Positions 20,048 through 28,879 of a stretch of DNA of 64,000 bases are shown here, one piece after another (the stretch's first letter is position 1; every line of letters starts with the position of its first letter). Position numbers and translations under genes: made by a program. The notes under the pieces are model-generated. The model was not told the origin of the DNA, made no database searches, and saw only the letters and a program-made list of their open reading frames with translations. This DNA is from an uncultured Paraburkholderia sp. (GTDB taxonomy: Bacteria; Pseudomonadota; Gammaproteobacteria; Burkholderiales; Burkholderiaceae), in assembly GCA_940746715.1 (NCBI GenBank), contig CALNWN010000004.1, positions 248,001 to 312,000 of the forward strand, given 5' to 3'.

Positions 20048-20450
20048 ATGACATCCCGCTATCCCATTCCGTCGAACGAAGTCGAACTGACCGCGGTGCG
20101 CGCGCAAGGCGCCGGCGGTCAGAACGTCAACAAGGTGTCGAGCGCCATTCAGTTGCGCTTCGACGTGCGGGCTTCGTCGTTGCCGGAAGTGCTCAAGATG
20201 CGTCTGCTTGCTCTGTCCGACCGGCGCATCACGCGTGACGGCGTGGTCGTCATCAAGGCTCAGGAGCATCGGACTCAGGAGCTGAACCGCGCGGCCGCGC
20301 TCGCGCGGCTCGACGAACTGGTGGAGAGCGTCAGCGTGACGCGCAAGCCGCGCGTTGCGACACGGCCGACGCGCGCCTCGAACATGCGGCGTCTCGAAAG
20401 AAGTCGCGGCGCAGCGAGATCAAGTCGGGCCGCGGCAGGATCGACGATTA
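20048..20450 (+). pseudogene. arfB: ArfB/YaeJ ribosome-rescue hydrolase, C-terminal tail frameshifted
   Basis: ArfB releases stalled ribosomes by hydrolysing peptidyl-tRNA. The catalytic GGQ loop is present ([18 protein letters not shown], about residues 16-33), and the domain runs intact to [19 protein letters not shown]. Near 20395-20402 the frame shifts. The native basic tail ([17 protein letters not shown], stop TAG at 20448-20450) is in the other frame, while the actual open frame runs on to about 20930 with unrelated Arg-rich sequence. The tail normally lies in the empty mRNA channel and is needed for rescue, so the protein is probably impaired. Its native stop overlaps the native stop of the convergent EAL gene. 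Confidence 0.75.
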
Positions 20451-21888
20451 GCGAGGCCGTCCGCCGGCGCGCGGTCCGCCCGCAGGCCCGGCGGGGGCTG
20501 TCGGGCCTGCGGGGACGAAGTCGACGCACAGCACATGGGTCTTGCCGTCGCGCTCGAAAGCGAGCGCCGCGGTGTAACAGTCGTCGCCGTCCGCCAATGA
20601 ATAGTGCGGGCCCATCATCGCGACGCGTCCGCGCGCGGCCAGCGCATGCTTCAGGTAGGCGCGCCGCGACCAGTTGCTGCGCGAGCGCCGGCACCGAGGC
20701 GGCCGTGATGGAGGCTTGAGTCTGCTGCCCCTGCTCGTCGGTGATGAATACGCAGCGCGCTTCGCGCAGATGCCACACTCGTTGCGCTGCCTGCTGAAGG
20801 TCGCCCGTTACCTTGTACGCCTCCGCGGCGGCCGCGACTGCTTCGGCGAAGCCTTCGAAGCCGAGCTGCTTGTGGCGCGCGTGCGCGCGCTCGTAGTCGG
20901 CGAACTTGCTCCACATCGACTCGATTTTCGCGGGCACGTTCGCGACGGCGGCCTCGATCGAACCGTTCGGCTGGCCGAGCCAGAAACCCTGCACGAAATC
21001 GACGTCGGCCTGCATCAGGATCATCAGCTCTTCGTCCGTTTCGACGCCTTCCGCGAGCACCAGCGTGCCCGACTGATGCAGCATCGCGATCAGATGGCCG
21101 ATCATCGAATCGTCGCCTTCGCGTTTGCCCGCGCGTGCGACGAGCGACCGGTCGAGCTTGACGATGTCCGGTCTGAAGCGCCAGACGCGGTCGAAGTTCG
21201 AGAAGCCGGTGCCGAAGTCGTCGATTGCGATCAGGAAATCGCGTGGCTGCGACGCGGTGAGCATGCTGGCGACGGCGGATTCATCGTCGGCGGGCTGCTC
21301 GAGCACCTCGATCACGATGCGCTCTTGCGGCAAGCCGAAATGCGCGGAAAGCTCGTCGATGAAGGTCCGCTGCGGCCAGCCGGTTTCGAACACCTGCGGC
21401 CGCGTGTTCAGAAAGAGCCAGCCGGTCGCGATGCCTTGCTCCATGAAATTCGCGACGTGCAGGCAACGCGCGATGCGATCGAGCTCGCGCGCGTCGGCGG
21501 CCGAGCGGGTGCCCGAGAACAGCACTTCCGGCGAGACCGGCAACCCGACCGGATCGAAGGCGCGCAGCAGGGTTTCGTAGCCGACCACGCACTGATGCGT
21601 GACCGAGAGCACCGGCTGAAACACGCTGTGCAAGGTGAGCGCGCGCCACGTCGCGGTCCATCCGGACTCGTCCCGGACGAGGTGCGGAAGGAGGCCGCTC
21701 AGACTCAGTTCGCTGACGGGATGGCGTAAAGGCGGGCATGAGAGCGGACATGGTGGCATCGCGGCAATCGGGTGACGGGGCGCGCACGCGAACTCGGTGC
21801 ACAGCGGATGCGCAGCGGAATACTCAAGCGGAACGCCCGCACGGCGAACCGGATTGAACCCTGGAACGCATAGAGCGGTGCCAGCCAT
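20447..21888 (-). pseudogene. EAL-domain cyclic-di-GMP phosphodiesterase, C-terminus frameshifted
   Basis: The EAL domain (about residues 85-320 from the ATG at 21888) keeps most catalytic motifs: YETLLR (ETL in place of EAL), FLNTRP, IVIEVLEQ, IAIDDFGTGFSNF, DIVKLDRS, LVLAEGVET and FVQGFWLGQP. This predicts hydrolysis of c-di-GMP. A C-terminal domain follows, recognisable through VWHLREARCVFITDEQGQQT. Near 20660 the frame shifts; the native ending [20 protein letters not shown] and [16 protein letters not shown] continues in another frame to the stop at 20447-20449. The start at 21888 was chosen for a GGAG six bases upstream; 21759 is an alternative. The EAL core could still be made with an altered tail. 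Confidence 0.72.
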
Positions 21889-22299
21889 GCGGGACTCCAG
21901 CGGAGTGGTCAAAATGAGTCTAGCAGCTTGCAATTCGCATGAATGTGCGGGTTGTCACAGAGGCGCGCAGCGGCGGTGCACGCATGGGACTGCGTTGCCG
22001 CGGGCGGATGAGGGAGCACGCCGTCTCGCGTGGACTCGCCGGTGCTCGCTGCGATTCCCGCTTGCATCGATCCGCGCCGCTCGCGGCAGGCCGCGACCGG
22101 GCTATATGTAAGCTTGCATGAGGCGAGGGTAGCAGGGCGGCCCGTGAATGCCCGCCAAACTCCAGGCGGCGGTGCTCAGACGTTAGCGCGGCGGCCTCTA
22201 CGGTCCCTGGGCCGGGCGACGGGCCGCGCGTGCGCGGCTGCCTGCAGCATCGGCGTGCAGTGGCTATGCTGCTGCTTTTCGCAAAACGGAGAGAAAAGG
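21889..22299 (+). other. Intergenic region between divergent EAL and monooxygenase genes
   Basis: About 410 bases with no convincing gene on either strand. It should hold the promoters of the two divergent genes. No clear -35/-10 pair was picked out. A purine-rich ribosome site (agagaaaagg) closes the region immediately before the ATG at 22300. Confidence 0.5.
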
Positions 22300-22590
22300 A
22301 TGTCGGAAATCGCGGTGGTCGCCATTTCAGTAGCGAAACCCGGCTACGAAGAGCAGTTGCGCGAGGCGCTGGAAGGGATTGTCGGACCGACGCGCAAAGA
22401 GCAGGGCGCGCTTCAGTACGACCTGCACCGCGACGTGCAGGAGCCGCGGCGGTTTGTGTTCTTCGAGCGATGGGAAAGTCAGGCGGCGCTGGCCGCTCAC
22501 GCGCAATCCGCGCACATCATGGCCTATAAGCAGGCGGTGGCCGATTGGGTCGAACACGCGGAAATTCGCGTGGTGTCGAAAATTCTGTAG
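22300..22590 (+). CDS. Putative quinol monooxygenase (ABM/YgiN family)
   Basis: This 96-residue protein is of the antibiotic-biosynthesis-monooxygenase fold. It starts MSEIAVVAISVAKPGYEEQL and shows the family core GALQYDLHRD, then RFVFFERWESQAALAAHAQS and a final strand IRVVSKIL. Such small dimeric ferredoxin-like proteins oxidise quinols or other electron-rich rings without a cofactor, and their physiological substrates are often unknown. A ribosome site (gagaaaagg) sits directly upstream. The gene stands alone and is intact. Confidence 0.85.
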   Translation: MSEIAVVAISVAKPGYEEQLREALEGIVGPTRKEQGALQYDLHRDVQEPRRFVFFERWESQAALAAHAQSAHIMAYKQAVADWVEHAEIRVVSKIL

Positions 22591-22702
22591 GTTTTGGGGC
22601 GCTCGGAAGAGCGCCTTGGAATTCGCCGCGCTTGGCGCGCGGCGAGATTGCACGGTCAGCGCCGCTGGTATGCCGGTGGCCGCGATCGGCGCGCGGCCAC
22701 TT

Positions 22703-22960
22703 TCAATGCATGGCTTGCGGCACGTCCAGAATCAGGATGATGGTCCAGTCGGCGTCGCCATCGTGGTGATACTGGCGCTCCGCGACGATGAACGGCTGCT
22801 GCTTGCCGTCCGGGCCGAGAAACAGCACGTCGCATTCCATCGGCAGGCATTCGACGGGCGGCAGCGCCAGAAACGCTTCCTGACCGCCGCGCGGCATCAG
22901 TTTTTCGATTTTGCGGGATGCTGCTTCAGTCCATTCGATATCTAGCTGGATGTTGCTCAT
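22703..22960 (-). CDS. Conserved-looking hypothetical protein, 85 residues
   Basis: The protein starts MSNIQLDIEWTEAASRKIEK behind a strong ribosome site (ggagga, about 7 bases before the ATG). It is acidic, soluble and without a signal peptide or membrane segment. The middle (MECDVLFLGPDGKQQPFIVA) and end (DADWTIILILDVPQAMH) read like a compact alpha/beta domain. The good ribosome site and codon use support a real gene. It is not assigned to a named family. Confidence 0.65.
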   Translation of the reverse strand: MSNIQLDIEWTEAASRKIEKLMPRGGQEAFLALPPVECLPMECDVLFLGPDGKQQPFIVAERQYHHDGDADWTIILILDVPQAMH

Positions 22961-23056
22961 GCTGTCCTCCGCACCAGGGTGCGCACGGGTTTAGGGGTTC
23001 CGGCGGGGCGCCGGTCGGTGCGCGACTTTAGCATACCGGGCAGCGCATCGGGCAAT

Positions 23057-23093
23057 AAAAAAGCCGGAACCGGCGCGGCCGGCTTCGGCTTTT
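23057..23093 (-). terminator. Rho-independent terminator of the small secreted-protein gene
   Basis: Read on the minus strand, this is a GC-rich hairpin (aagccg ... cggctt outer stem, with ccggcc pairing inside) followed by six T. It lies about 105 bases after the stop of the gene ending at 23199 and would end its transcript. Confidence 0.7.
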
Positions 23094-23198
23094 CCCCTAC
23101 GCGGCGAGGCCGTGGGCGCAGGTGCGGGGCGCCGCGAATGTCTGGCGACGCGCCCGGCCGACCGGCCCCCGGGATTGCGGGGATTGCACGGATTGCGT

Positions 23199-23444
23199 TT
23201 ACGAGCTCGATGCGTCGGCCTTGGCGCCCTTCTTGTGGTGATGCGGCAACGCTTTGTGATGCCTCATCGGCGCGGCAGGTGCGGTTTCCATCGTTTGCTG
23301 GCGGTTTTGCAAATCTTGCGCGCGTTGCTCGACGTCGGCGGCTTTGGCCGGGTCGGTACTCATGGTGACGCCGCCCTCCTGCGCATACGCCGCGCCGGTC
23401 ACGGCACCGAGAGAAATCAGAATCGCGAGGGACACTTTCTTCAT
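23199..23444 (-). CDS. Small secreted His-rich protein
   Basis: This 81-residue precursor has a signal peptide (MKKVSLAILISLGAVTGAAYA, probable cleavage after AYA). The mature part is short and polar: a Gln/Asp-rich middle (AADVEQRAQDLQNRQQTMET), then a histidine and lysine cluster RHHKALPHHHKKGAK. That composition could bind metal ions in the periplasm (inference only). The good start at 23444 is preceded by a purine-rich site (ggagg), and a terminator follows at 23057-23093. It does not match a family I recognise. Confidence 0.7.
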   Translation of the reverse strand: MKKVSLAILISLGAVTGAAYAQEGGVTMSTDPAKAADVEQRAQDLQNRQQTMETAPAAPMRHHKALPHHHKKGAKADASSS

Positions 23445-23699
23445 TGCTACCTCCGCAGAGTGGTTGTGGACCCGAGTACTCGTCTGTCCAATCGGAAAGA
23501 CGAGTGCATTCTAGTCAGCAATACGCGCTCCTGCGGGCGTTTTGTAACGGCAAGCGCCATTGGTTACATCTAGACGTCGCTCTGATCCACTGGGCTTAAG
23601 CAGATGGCGAAGACACCATCGAAGCCCATGCGACTGTCAGATCACCTGTCAGATTCGTTCGCATCGCTAAGCAAAGTGCCGGTGGGACACACGTCCGTT

Positions 23700-23947
23700 T
23701 CAGAACAGGCCAATGGCGCTGTACACGGTGCCCCCGCCCAGCAGGATGATCGCGGTGCGCGGCGCGAAGCGGGTCGGCGCGCTGGTCTCTGCCTGCGGCT
23801 GGGCGAGGCTCAGCAGCGGGGCGGTCAGCCAGCCGGTCGAAAGCAGCCAGAAAAGGGCAACGGTGCAGAAGACGAGAGGCCGTCGGGCGCGCTTCCATAT
23901 CAGGATTGCTGCAAAAAAAGCGCCAATAAAGTGAATAGAATCAATTT
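23700..23947 (-). pseudogene. Remnant of a YdcF/ElyC-like (DUF218) membrane protein
   Basis: A reading frame without a start codon encodes a hydrophobic stretch (HFIGAFFAAILIWKRARRPL), a second helix (VFCTVALFWLLSTGWLTAPL) and then RTAIILLGGGTVYSAIG, followed by a stop. That order, two membrane helices then the strand-loop LLGGGT, is the N-terminal third of YdcF/ElyC proteins, which act in envelope and peptidoglycan homeostasis. The rest of the domain is missing, and the flanking DNA is AT-rich and unlike its neighbours. It is best read as a truncated relic. The assignment rests on a short region. Confidence 0.45.
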
Positions 23948-24210
23948 AGATGGGGTAACGTATGTCTTTCGGGATTAAATCTTCGGGCCTGCTATCGCGC
24001 CGCAGCGGTTGCACCGTCGGCTCGCAGGCAGAACGCTAACATGGGTTCTGACGGGGGTCCCGAAACATTAGACCAGGCAGCACCTGGCGGAATTCGGCCG
24101 TACGGGTTACGGCCAGCTTCCAGCCACGGGCGGGTGCCAGGCGCGTCGCTGGTGGCGCGGTGACGTGTTGGCATAAATGTGTCATGGCTGCACTTTAAGA
24201 AAGAAGTAAG

Positions 24211-24534
24211 ATGACCACGTATTCCAACGAAGCGGTACTCGAAGCGCTGCGGCGAGCGCAATATCGTCAGGTGCCATGGGCGAAGCGCCCGGGCGTTTTC
24301 CAATATCTTCGCGCGCTCGGCCTGATGGACACCGTTCGGCAACGCACCGTCGCGCCGGCGCCGGGCTTTCATGCCCCTGTCGACATTGCCGTCCTGACCG
24401 ACCGCGGGCGCGCGGAATTCGCGCGGCTCTCGCACGACGAAAGTCTCCTTTTGTGGACCGCGCAGCGCATGAGCGACTATGTTCTCGCCGCGGCGGAAAC
24501 GGACTCCGCTGCGTCGCTTGAAGCGCGTACCTAG
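24211..24534 (+). CDS. Hypothetical protein, 107 residues
   Basis: The product MTTYSNEAVLEALRRAQYRQ... is a soluble basic-then-acidic protein with no signal peptide. The segment VDIAVLTDRGRAEFARLSHD resembles the wing part of a winged-helix fold, so a DNA-binding role is conceivable but unproven. A purine-rich sequence (aagaaagaagtaag) lies directly upstream of the ATG at 24211. Codon use matches the real genes around it. No family name is assigned. Confidence 0.6.
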   Translation: MTTYSNEAVLEALRRAQYRQVPWAKRPGVFQYLRALGLMDTVRQRTVAPAPGFHAPVDIAVLTDRGRAEFARLSHDESLLLWTAQRMSDYVLAAAETDSAASLEART

Positions 24535-24618
24535 CGCGGCGCATTCCATTCCTCTAGCCAGACAGCACAAAGCTGTCCGCCTCCACGAGGCTTGTTGGCC
24601 CCGCTTCGCGACACGGCT

Positions 24619-24647
24619 AAAAAAGCCCGTATCGCGAGGATACGGGC
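24619..24647 (-). terminator. Rho-independent terminator (minus strand)
   Basis: A perfect 9-bp stem, gcccgtatc/gatacgggc, with a 5-base loop, is followed on the minus strand by six T. The nearest minus-strand gene upstream is the small secreted-protein gene ending at 24819, about 170 bases away, which this probably terminates. Confidence 0.75.
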
Positions 24648-24818
24648 GTACCGGAATTACTGCTGCCACGCTGTGCTAATGGCGTTAGGTCTGACCGATG
24701 CGGGCAGCCGTGGTTCCCCGAGATTTCGCCCTGTCTTTTGCAACGTCACCTTGCAGTGTGCCCACGACCGTTGCGCGGTGCGCAGCCCCGTAGCGCGTCT
24801 AACCGCGGCCAATCACGC

Positions 24819-25073
24819 CTAACGGCGCCGCGACGGATCGCCATGCGGCGGTTCCGGCCGCGTGCGCACGTTGCTCGCGATATCGCCGCGCAAGTCGCCG
24901 CGCGGCGCGGGCGGCGTGAATTCGCGGCTGCGCTCGGCGCTTTGCTGCCAGGCCTCGACGGAAGCCGCGCGATCCGGCCGCCAGTTCCAGCCTTGCGGGC
25001 GCTGTTGGGCGAGCGCCAGTGCGGCCATTGATGAAAGCACAATGCCGCACAGAAGCAGTGACATTGGTTTCAT
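24819..25073 (-). CDS. Small secreted protein, 84 residues
   Basis: The start at 25073 gives a classical signal peptide, MKPMSLLLCGIVLSSMAALA with probable cleavage after ALA. The mature part is a short, Arg/Pro-rich, hydrophilic sequence (RPQGWNWRPDRAASVEAWQQ to PHGDPSRRR). A ribosome-site-like gggagctc precedes the ATG. The protein is probably periplasmic; no family is recognised. A minus-strand terminator at 24619-24647 lies downstream. Confidence 0.6.
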   Translation of the reverse strand: MKPMSLLLCGIVLSSMAALALAQQRPQGWNWRPDRAASVEAWQQSAERSREFTPPAPRGDLRGDIASNVRTRPEPPHGDPSRRR

Positions 25074-25436
25074 GCTGAGCTCCCGTCCAGGCCCCCTCGA
25101 CATCAGGCCTGTTTGCATACGTATAAGGTATGCGGGGGCAAGAAAGCACGCTGTAAGTAATAGTAAATGGATGTTTCACCCGCAACTCATGGGTCGCGAG
25201 GGCGTCTGAGGCGGCACGCGGGTACGCATGAAAGGAACGGCGAGGCGTGGAGAGGTGCGCAGCTGCAGCGCGCGTCGGCGAACGTCAGGGGAAAAGGTGC
25301 GACCGGCCAGCGCCAGGCGGCGAACGTCAAGCAGAGATCGGCAACAGGCCGTCGAAAGAGAGCCGCCGGGCAGGCGCCAGGCGCGTCCAGATGAACCTCC
25401 GGGCGCCCGCAGGCGCCCGGAGACAATACGCTTTGT
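25074..25436 (-). other. Intergenic region with a strong hairpin
   Basis: About 360 bases without a convincing gene. It contains a perfect 11-bp stem hairpin at 25397-25422 (ctccgggcgcc/ggcgcccggag, 4-base loop), 15 bases beyond the stop of the minus-strand gene ending at 25437. It has no T-tract, so it is a transcript-end stabiliser or an imperfect terminator. A short inverted repeat gcatac/gtatgc lies at 25115-25133, upstream of the secreted-protein gene. Confidence 0.5.
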
Positions 25437-25838
25437 TCAGGCCATCTTGACCGGTGCGCGCCACGATTCCGGATTGGTCCAGAACGCGCCGCGCAGACGG
25501 TCACGGCTCGGCGGTGCCGGCGGTTTCGCGGCGGTCGCGCCAATGCGGCCGCGCCGCGAAATTTCGCGGCCGCTCGTGCCGAGTCGCTTCACAATTTCGG
25601 CGAGCGTACCATCGGCTTGCCACTCGTCGAAACGGCGGCGGCAAGTCGGCGGCGACGGATAGCGGCCCGGCAGCTTGGACCAGCCTTCGCCCGTCGACAG
25701 CACCCACAGCACGGCGTTGACGACCGCCCGTGCTTCGACGCGCGGCCGACCGCGGCGCTCGCTCCGTGCTGGCTCCGCACAGAACAACGCCTCGACCAGC
25801 GCCCACTCGTTGTCTCTCAAATCGTCGAACAGCATCAT
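25437..25838 (-). CDS. Stand-alone transposase N-domain protein (DUF4096/PF13340-like), copy 1
   Basis: The 133-residue protein starts MMLFDDLRDNEWALVEALF and shows the helix-turn-helix pattern found at the N-terminus of IS5-family transposases: RRGRPRVEARAVVNAVLWVL, then GEGWSKLPGRYPSPPTCRRR. The DDE catalytic domain is absent. Instead the protein ends in about 45 residues of basic sequence that includes GRIGATAAKPPAPPSRDRLR. No flanking inverted repeats or target duplication were seen. It is therefore more likely a domesticated DNA-binding protein than a transposon fragment (inference). A paralogue with the same domain and a different tail lies at 53751-54206. Confidence 0.7.
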   Translation of the reverse strand: MMLFDDLRDNEWALVEALFCAEPARSERRGRPRVEARAVVNAVLWVLSTGEGWSKLPGRYPSPPTCRRRFDEWQADGTLAEIVKRLGTSGREISRRGRIGATAAKPPAPPSRDRLRGAFWTNPESWRAPVKMA

Positions 25839-26242
25839 GTTTCACCTCAGCGAAGCTAACTCCGGTGCGCTGCCCCGCGCCGCGCACTCTCCATGCACTC
25901 GATAGGCGAGTGCCAAGGGGGTCGGGTTTGCCACGGTCTGCTATGCAGTCAGAAGTCATGGCGCCGACCTGTGACCAAGTCGATGCAAGATGTGTGCCAA
26001 GTTGAGTCCAACCGCCTGAGAGCCCCGTGACAGCGGGCCAGCGCTGGCGCTAGCTAGGACCGTATGAGAATCCAAAAAAGCTATCTCGCAAATCGGGACA
26101 ATCACCAATCTTGTGCAGCAAGGCCCGCGCGGCGTGCGTTTGCGCCTCATTGCTGCATTGCAGCGAGTGCGCGCGGCCGCGGTGCAGGCGGCTGTCTGCG
26201 CGTATAGTGCACATCAAAATGGGTTATTGATGAGCGGAATAA
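25839..26242 (+). other. Intergenic region, no gene recognised
   Basis: About 400 bases upstream of the LysR pseudogene. Short open frames here have no recognisable content. It presumably carries the promoter of the leftward transposase-domain gene and the LysR promoter. Confidence 0.45.
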
Positions 26243-27145
26243 ATGAACGTGACGTTGCGCCAGCTAAGGGTTTTCATCGAGGTCGCGCGCCTCTCCAGTT
26301 TCAGTCGCGCGGGCGAGGAAGTCGGGCTGACGCAATCCGCGGTGAGCCGTTGCGTGCGCGAGCTGGAAGGCGAAATCGGCCTGAAGCTGATCGACCGGAC
26401 GACGCGCGAGGTGCAGCTCACCGACGTCGGCGGCAATCTGGTTTCGAGCGTGTCGCGTCTTTTAGGCGATCTGGACGACGCCTTGCGCGAAATCCGCGAG
26501 ATCGGCGAGCAGCGTCGCGGACGCGTGGTCGTCGCGGCCAGCCCGACTGTCGCATGCCGGCTGATGCCGCGCGTGCTGGCGGCATGCGGGGAGCGCTTTC
26601 CGCACGTGGCGCTCGGGTCGCGCGACGACGTGCAGAGCGACGTGCTGCGCAAGGTGAGGTCCGGCGAGGTGGATTTCGGTGTGATCATCGGCCCGTTCGC
26701 CGCGGAGGATCTGTCGAGCGAATCGCTGATGACGGATTCGTTCTGCCTCGTGTCGCGCGACGATCATCCGCTCGCGCGCCACAAGGAGGTCGGCTGGGCG
26801 GAGCTCGAAGGCGAATAGCTCGTGATGCTCGACTACGCGTCGGGCAGCCGGCCGATCATCGACGCCGTCATGCACGAACACGGCGTGAACGCCACGGTGG
26901 TGCAGGAGCTCGGGCATTCGGCGACGGTGTTCGGGCTCGTCGAGGCCGGCATCGGCGTGAGCGTGCTGCCGTGGCTGGCCTTGCCGCTACCCGCCGGCGC
27001 TGCGCTGACCGCGCGGCCGCTGGTGCCGCGAGCCGAGCGCACCGTCGAACTGGTGCGGCGGCGCGATCGCTCGCTGTCGCCGGCGGCTCAGGCTGTGTGG
27101 GATCTGATCCGCGAACTGCCGGCGCGGGCAGAAGACCTGCTCTGA
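26243..27145 (+). pseudogene. LysR-family regulator interrupted by an amber codon
   Basis: The N-terminal winged helix is complete (MNVTLRQLRVFIEVARLSSF, then the helix-turn-helix AGEEVGLTQSAVSRCVRELE). The effector domain runs in the same frame from about residue 90 to the final DLIRELPARAEDLL. TAG at 26816-26818 interrupts it after WAELEGE, where the frame continues LVMLDYASGSRPIID. A CAG-to-TAG change (Gln192) would explain it. The truncated 191-residue product keeps DNA binding but lacks half of the effector domain. It lies upstream of, and in the same direction as, a broken aminotransferase gene that it may once have regulated. Confidence 0.82.
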
Positions 27146-27314
27146 GCCGGTTAATGGCCGCCCAGCGCGCCTTCCCGGTGCGCGGCTCGACGTCGCATCG
27201 TCGGACGCTGGGCTAAACTGCCGCCTGCACGCCTTGGCGATGTGTGCCGTTTTGCGGCGCGCTCGCCGACGTTAGCCTTTTAGATTTCAGCCTTTTACTC
27301 ACCTGGAAGCCTCG

Positions 27315-28528
27315 ATGAGCGAACCGGAACTCTCCGTGCCCTTCATCCCGCATGCGCGCGACGCCGTGCGCACGCTGCGTGCGTCGCAGATTCGCGAAGT
27401 GGCCAATGCCGGCTTCTGTGTGGCCGACATGCTGCCGTTCTGGTTCGGCGAATCCGACCGCGTGACACCGGCCTTCATCCGCGACGCCGCCAGCGCCGCG
27501 CTGCAGGCCGGCGCGACGTTCTACACGCACAACCTGGGCATCGCGCCGTTGCGCACGGCGCTCGCCGATTACGTGAGCGGCCTGCACGGCGACACCTCGC
27601 CCCGGATCATATCGCGGTGACGAGCGCGGGCGTCAGCGCGCTGATGCTCGCCGCGCAACTGGTCGTGGGAGCGGGCGACCGCGTGGTTGCCGTCACGCCG
27701 CTGTGGCCGAATCTCGTCGAAATTCCGAAGATTCTTGGTGCGCATGTAGAAACCGTCTCGCTCGACTACGGCGAGCACGGTTGGCAGCTCGACGTCGAGC
27801 GCTTGCTGGCCGCGCTCACCCCGGACACGAAGATGCTGTTCGTCAATTCGCCGAATAATCCGACCGGCTGGGTCATGACGCGCGAGCAGCAGCGTGCCGT
27901 GCTCGCGCATTGCCGGCGGCACGGCATCTGGATCGTCGCCGACGAAGTCCACGAGCGCCTCTATTACCCCGACGGTCCGCTCGACAGCCATGGCGCGGCA
28001 CCGTCATTTCTCGATCTCGCCTCGCACGACGAGCGGGTGATCTGCGTGAACTCGTTTTCCAAGGCGTGGCTGATGACAGGCTGGCGCCTTGGCTGGATCG
28101 TCGCGCCGAAGGGCCTGATGGACGATCTTGGCAAGCTCGTCGAGTACAACACTTCATGCGCGCCGGGTTTCGTGCGGCTGGCGGGCATCACCGCCGTCCA
28201 GCAGGGCGAGTGCTTCACGCAGGAGCTGGTGCGCGACCTGAAGGCGTCGCGCGATCATCTGGTGCGGGCGTTGTCCGCCGTGCCGGGCGTCGATGTCAAG
28301 GCGCCGCAAGGCGCGATGTACCTGTTCTTTTCGATGACGGGCGCCTCGCGCAGCCTCGAACTGTGCAAGGCGATGGTGCGCGAAGTGGGTCTCGGCATCG
28401 CGCCTGGCAGCGCGTTCGGTCCCGAGGGCGAGGGGTTTTTGCGCTGGTGCTATGCATGCGACATCGCGCGGCTCGACGCCGGTGTGGAGCGCCTGAAGCG
28501 TTTCCTGGCGCAGCACGGGACACTTTAG
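27315..28528 (+). pseudogene. Class I/II PLP-dependent aminotransferase, frameshifted
   Basis: The gene encodes a fold-type I aminotransferase of about 403 residues. The first 95 residues (MSEPELSVPFIPHARDAVRT to YVSGLHGDTSP) are in one frame. The rest, starting DHIAVTSAGVSALMLAAQLV, is in another. The switch is at 27597-27605, within ctcgccccgg, consistent with one extra C. The PLP-lysine motif SFSKAWLMTGWRLGWIV and the substrate-binding NSPNNPTGWVM are intact downstream. The C-terminal part has no good start of its own. The amino-acid substrate cannot be told. It probably formed a unit with the preceding LysR gene. Confidence 0.82.
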
Positions 28529-28879
28529 TCGGGCCCGGCCAAGGCGCGCGGGAACCTCGCGCGCCTTGGCGCGTCCGACCGGTGCGACGGCGTCTTCGGG
28601 GCGCGCGCCGGCTCAAGCGTTGCTCGCCCATGCGCCGGGCATGTTGTCCGGCGGTTTGCTTTACGCACCGGATGTTTTTGCGTAATATGGCGCTCAGTCA
28701 CGCGATTCCTGTCCGGAATATCGCTGCTCCGTCCGGCTGGGTTTGGCTCGATAGTATGTTTCGCCTCCCCCCGGTGCGTGCTCCCATCAGTATGACCGAT
28801 CAGAATCGGGCGAGCGTGTCTTCAGTTCCACATCGTCTGTTTGATCCGGTTCTTTGAACACAGGGTCTGACCTAGCTGC
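28529..28879 (+). other. Intergenic region upstream of scpB
   Basis: About 350 bases with no gene seen. It contains AT-richer stretches (for example tttttgcgtaatatgg near 28673-28688) suitable for a promoter of scpB-rluB, but no clear -35/-10 pair was fixed. No hairpin with a T-tract was noticed. Confidence 0.4.
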
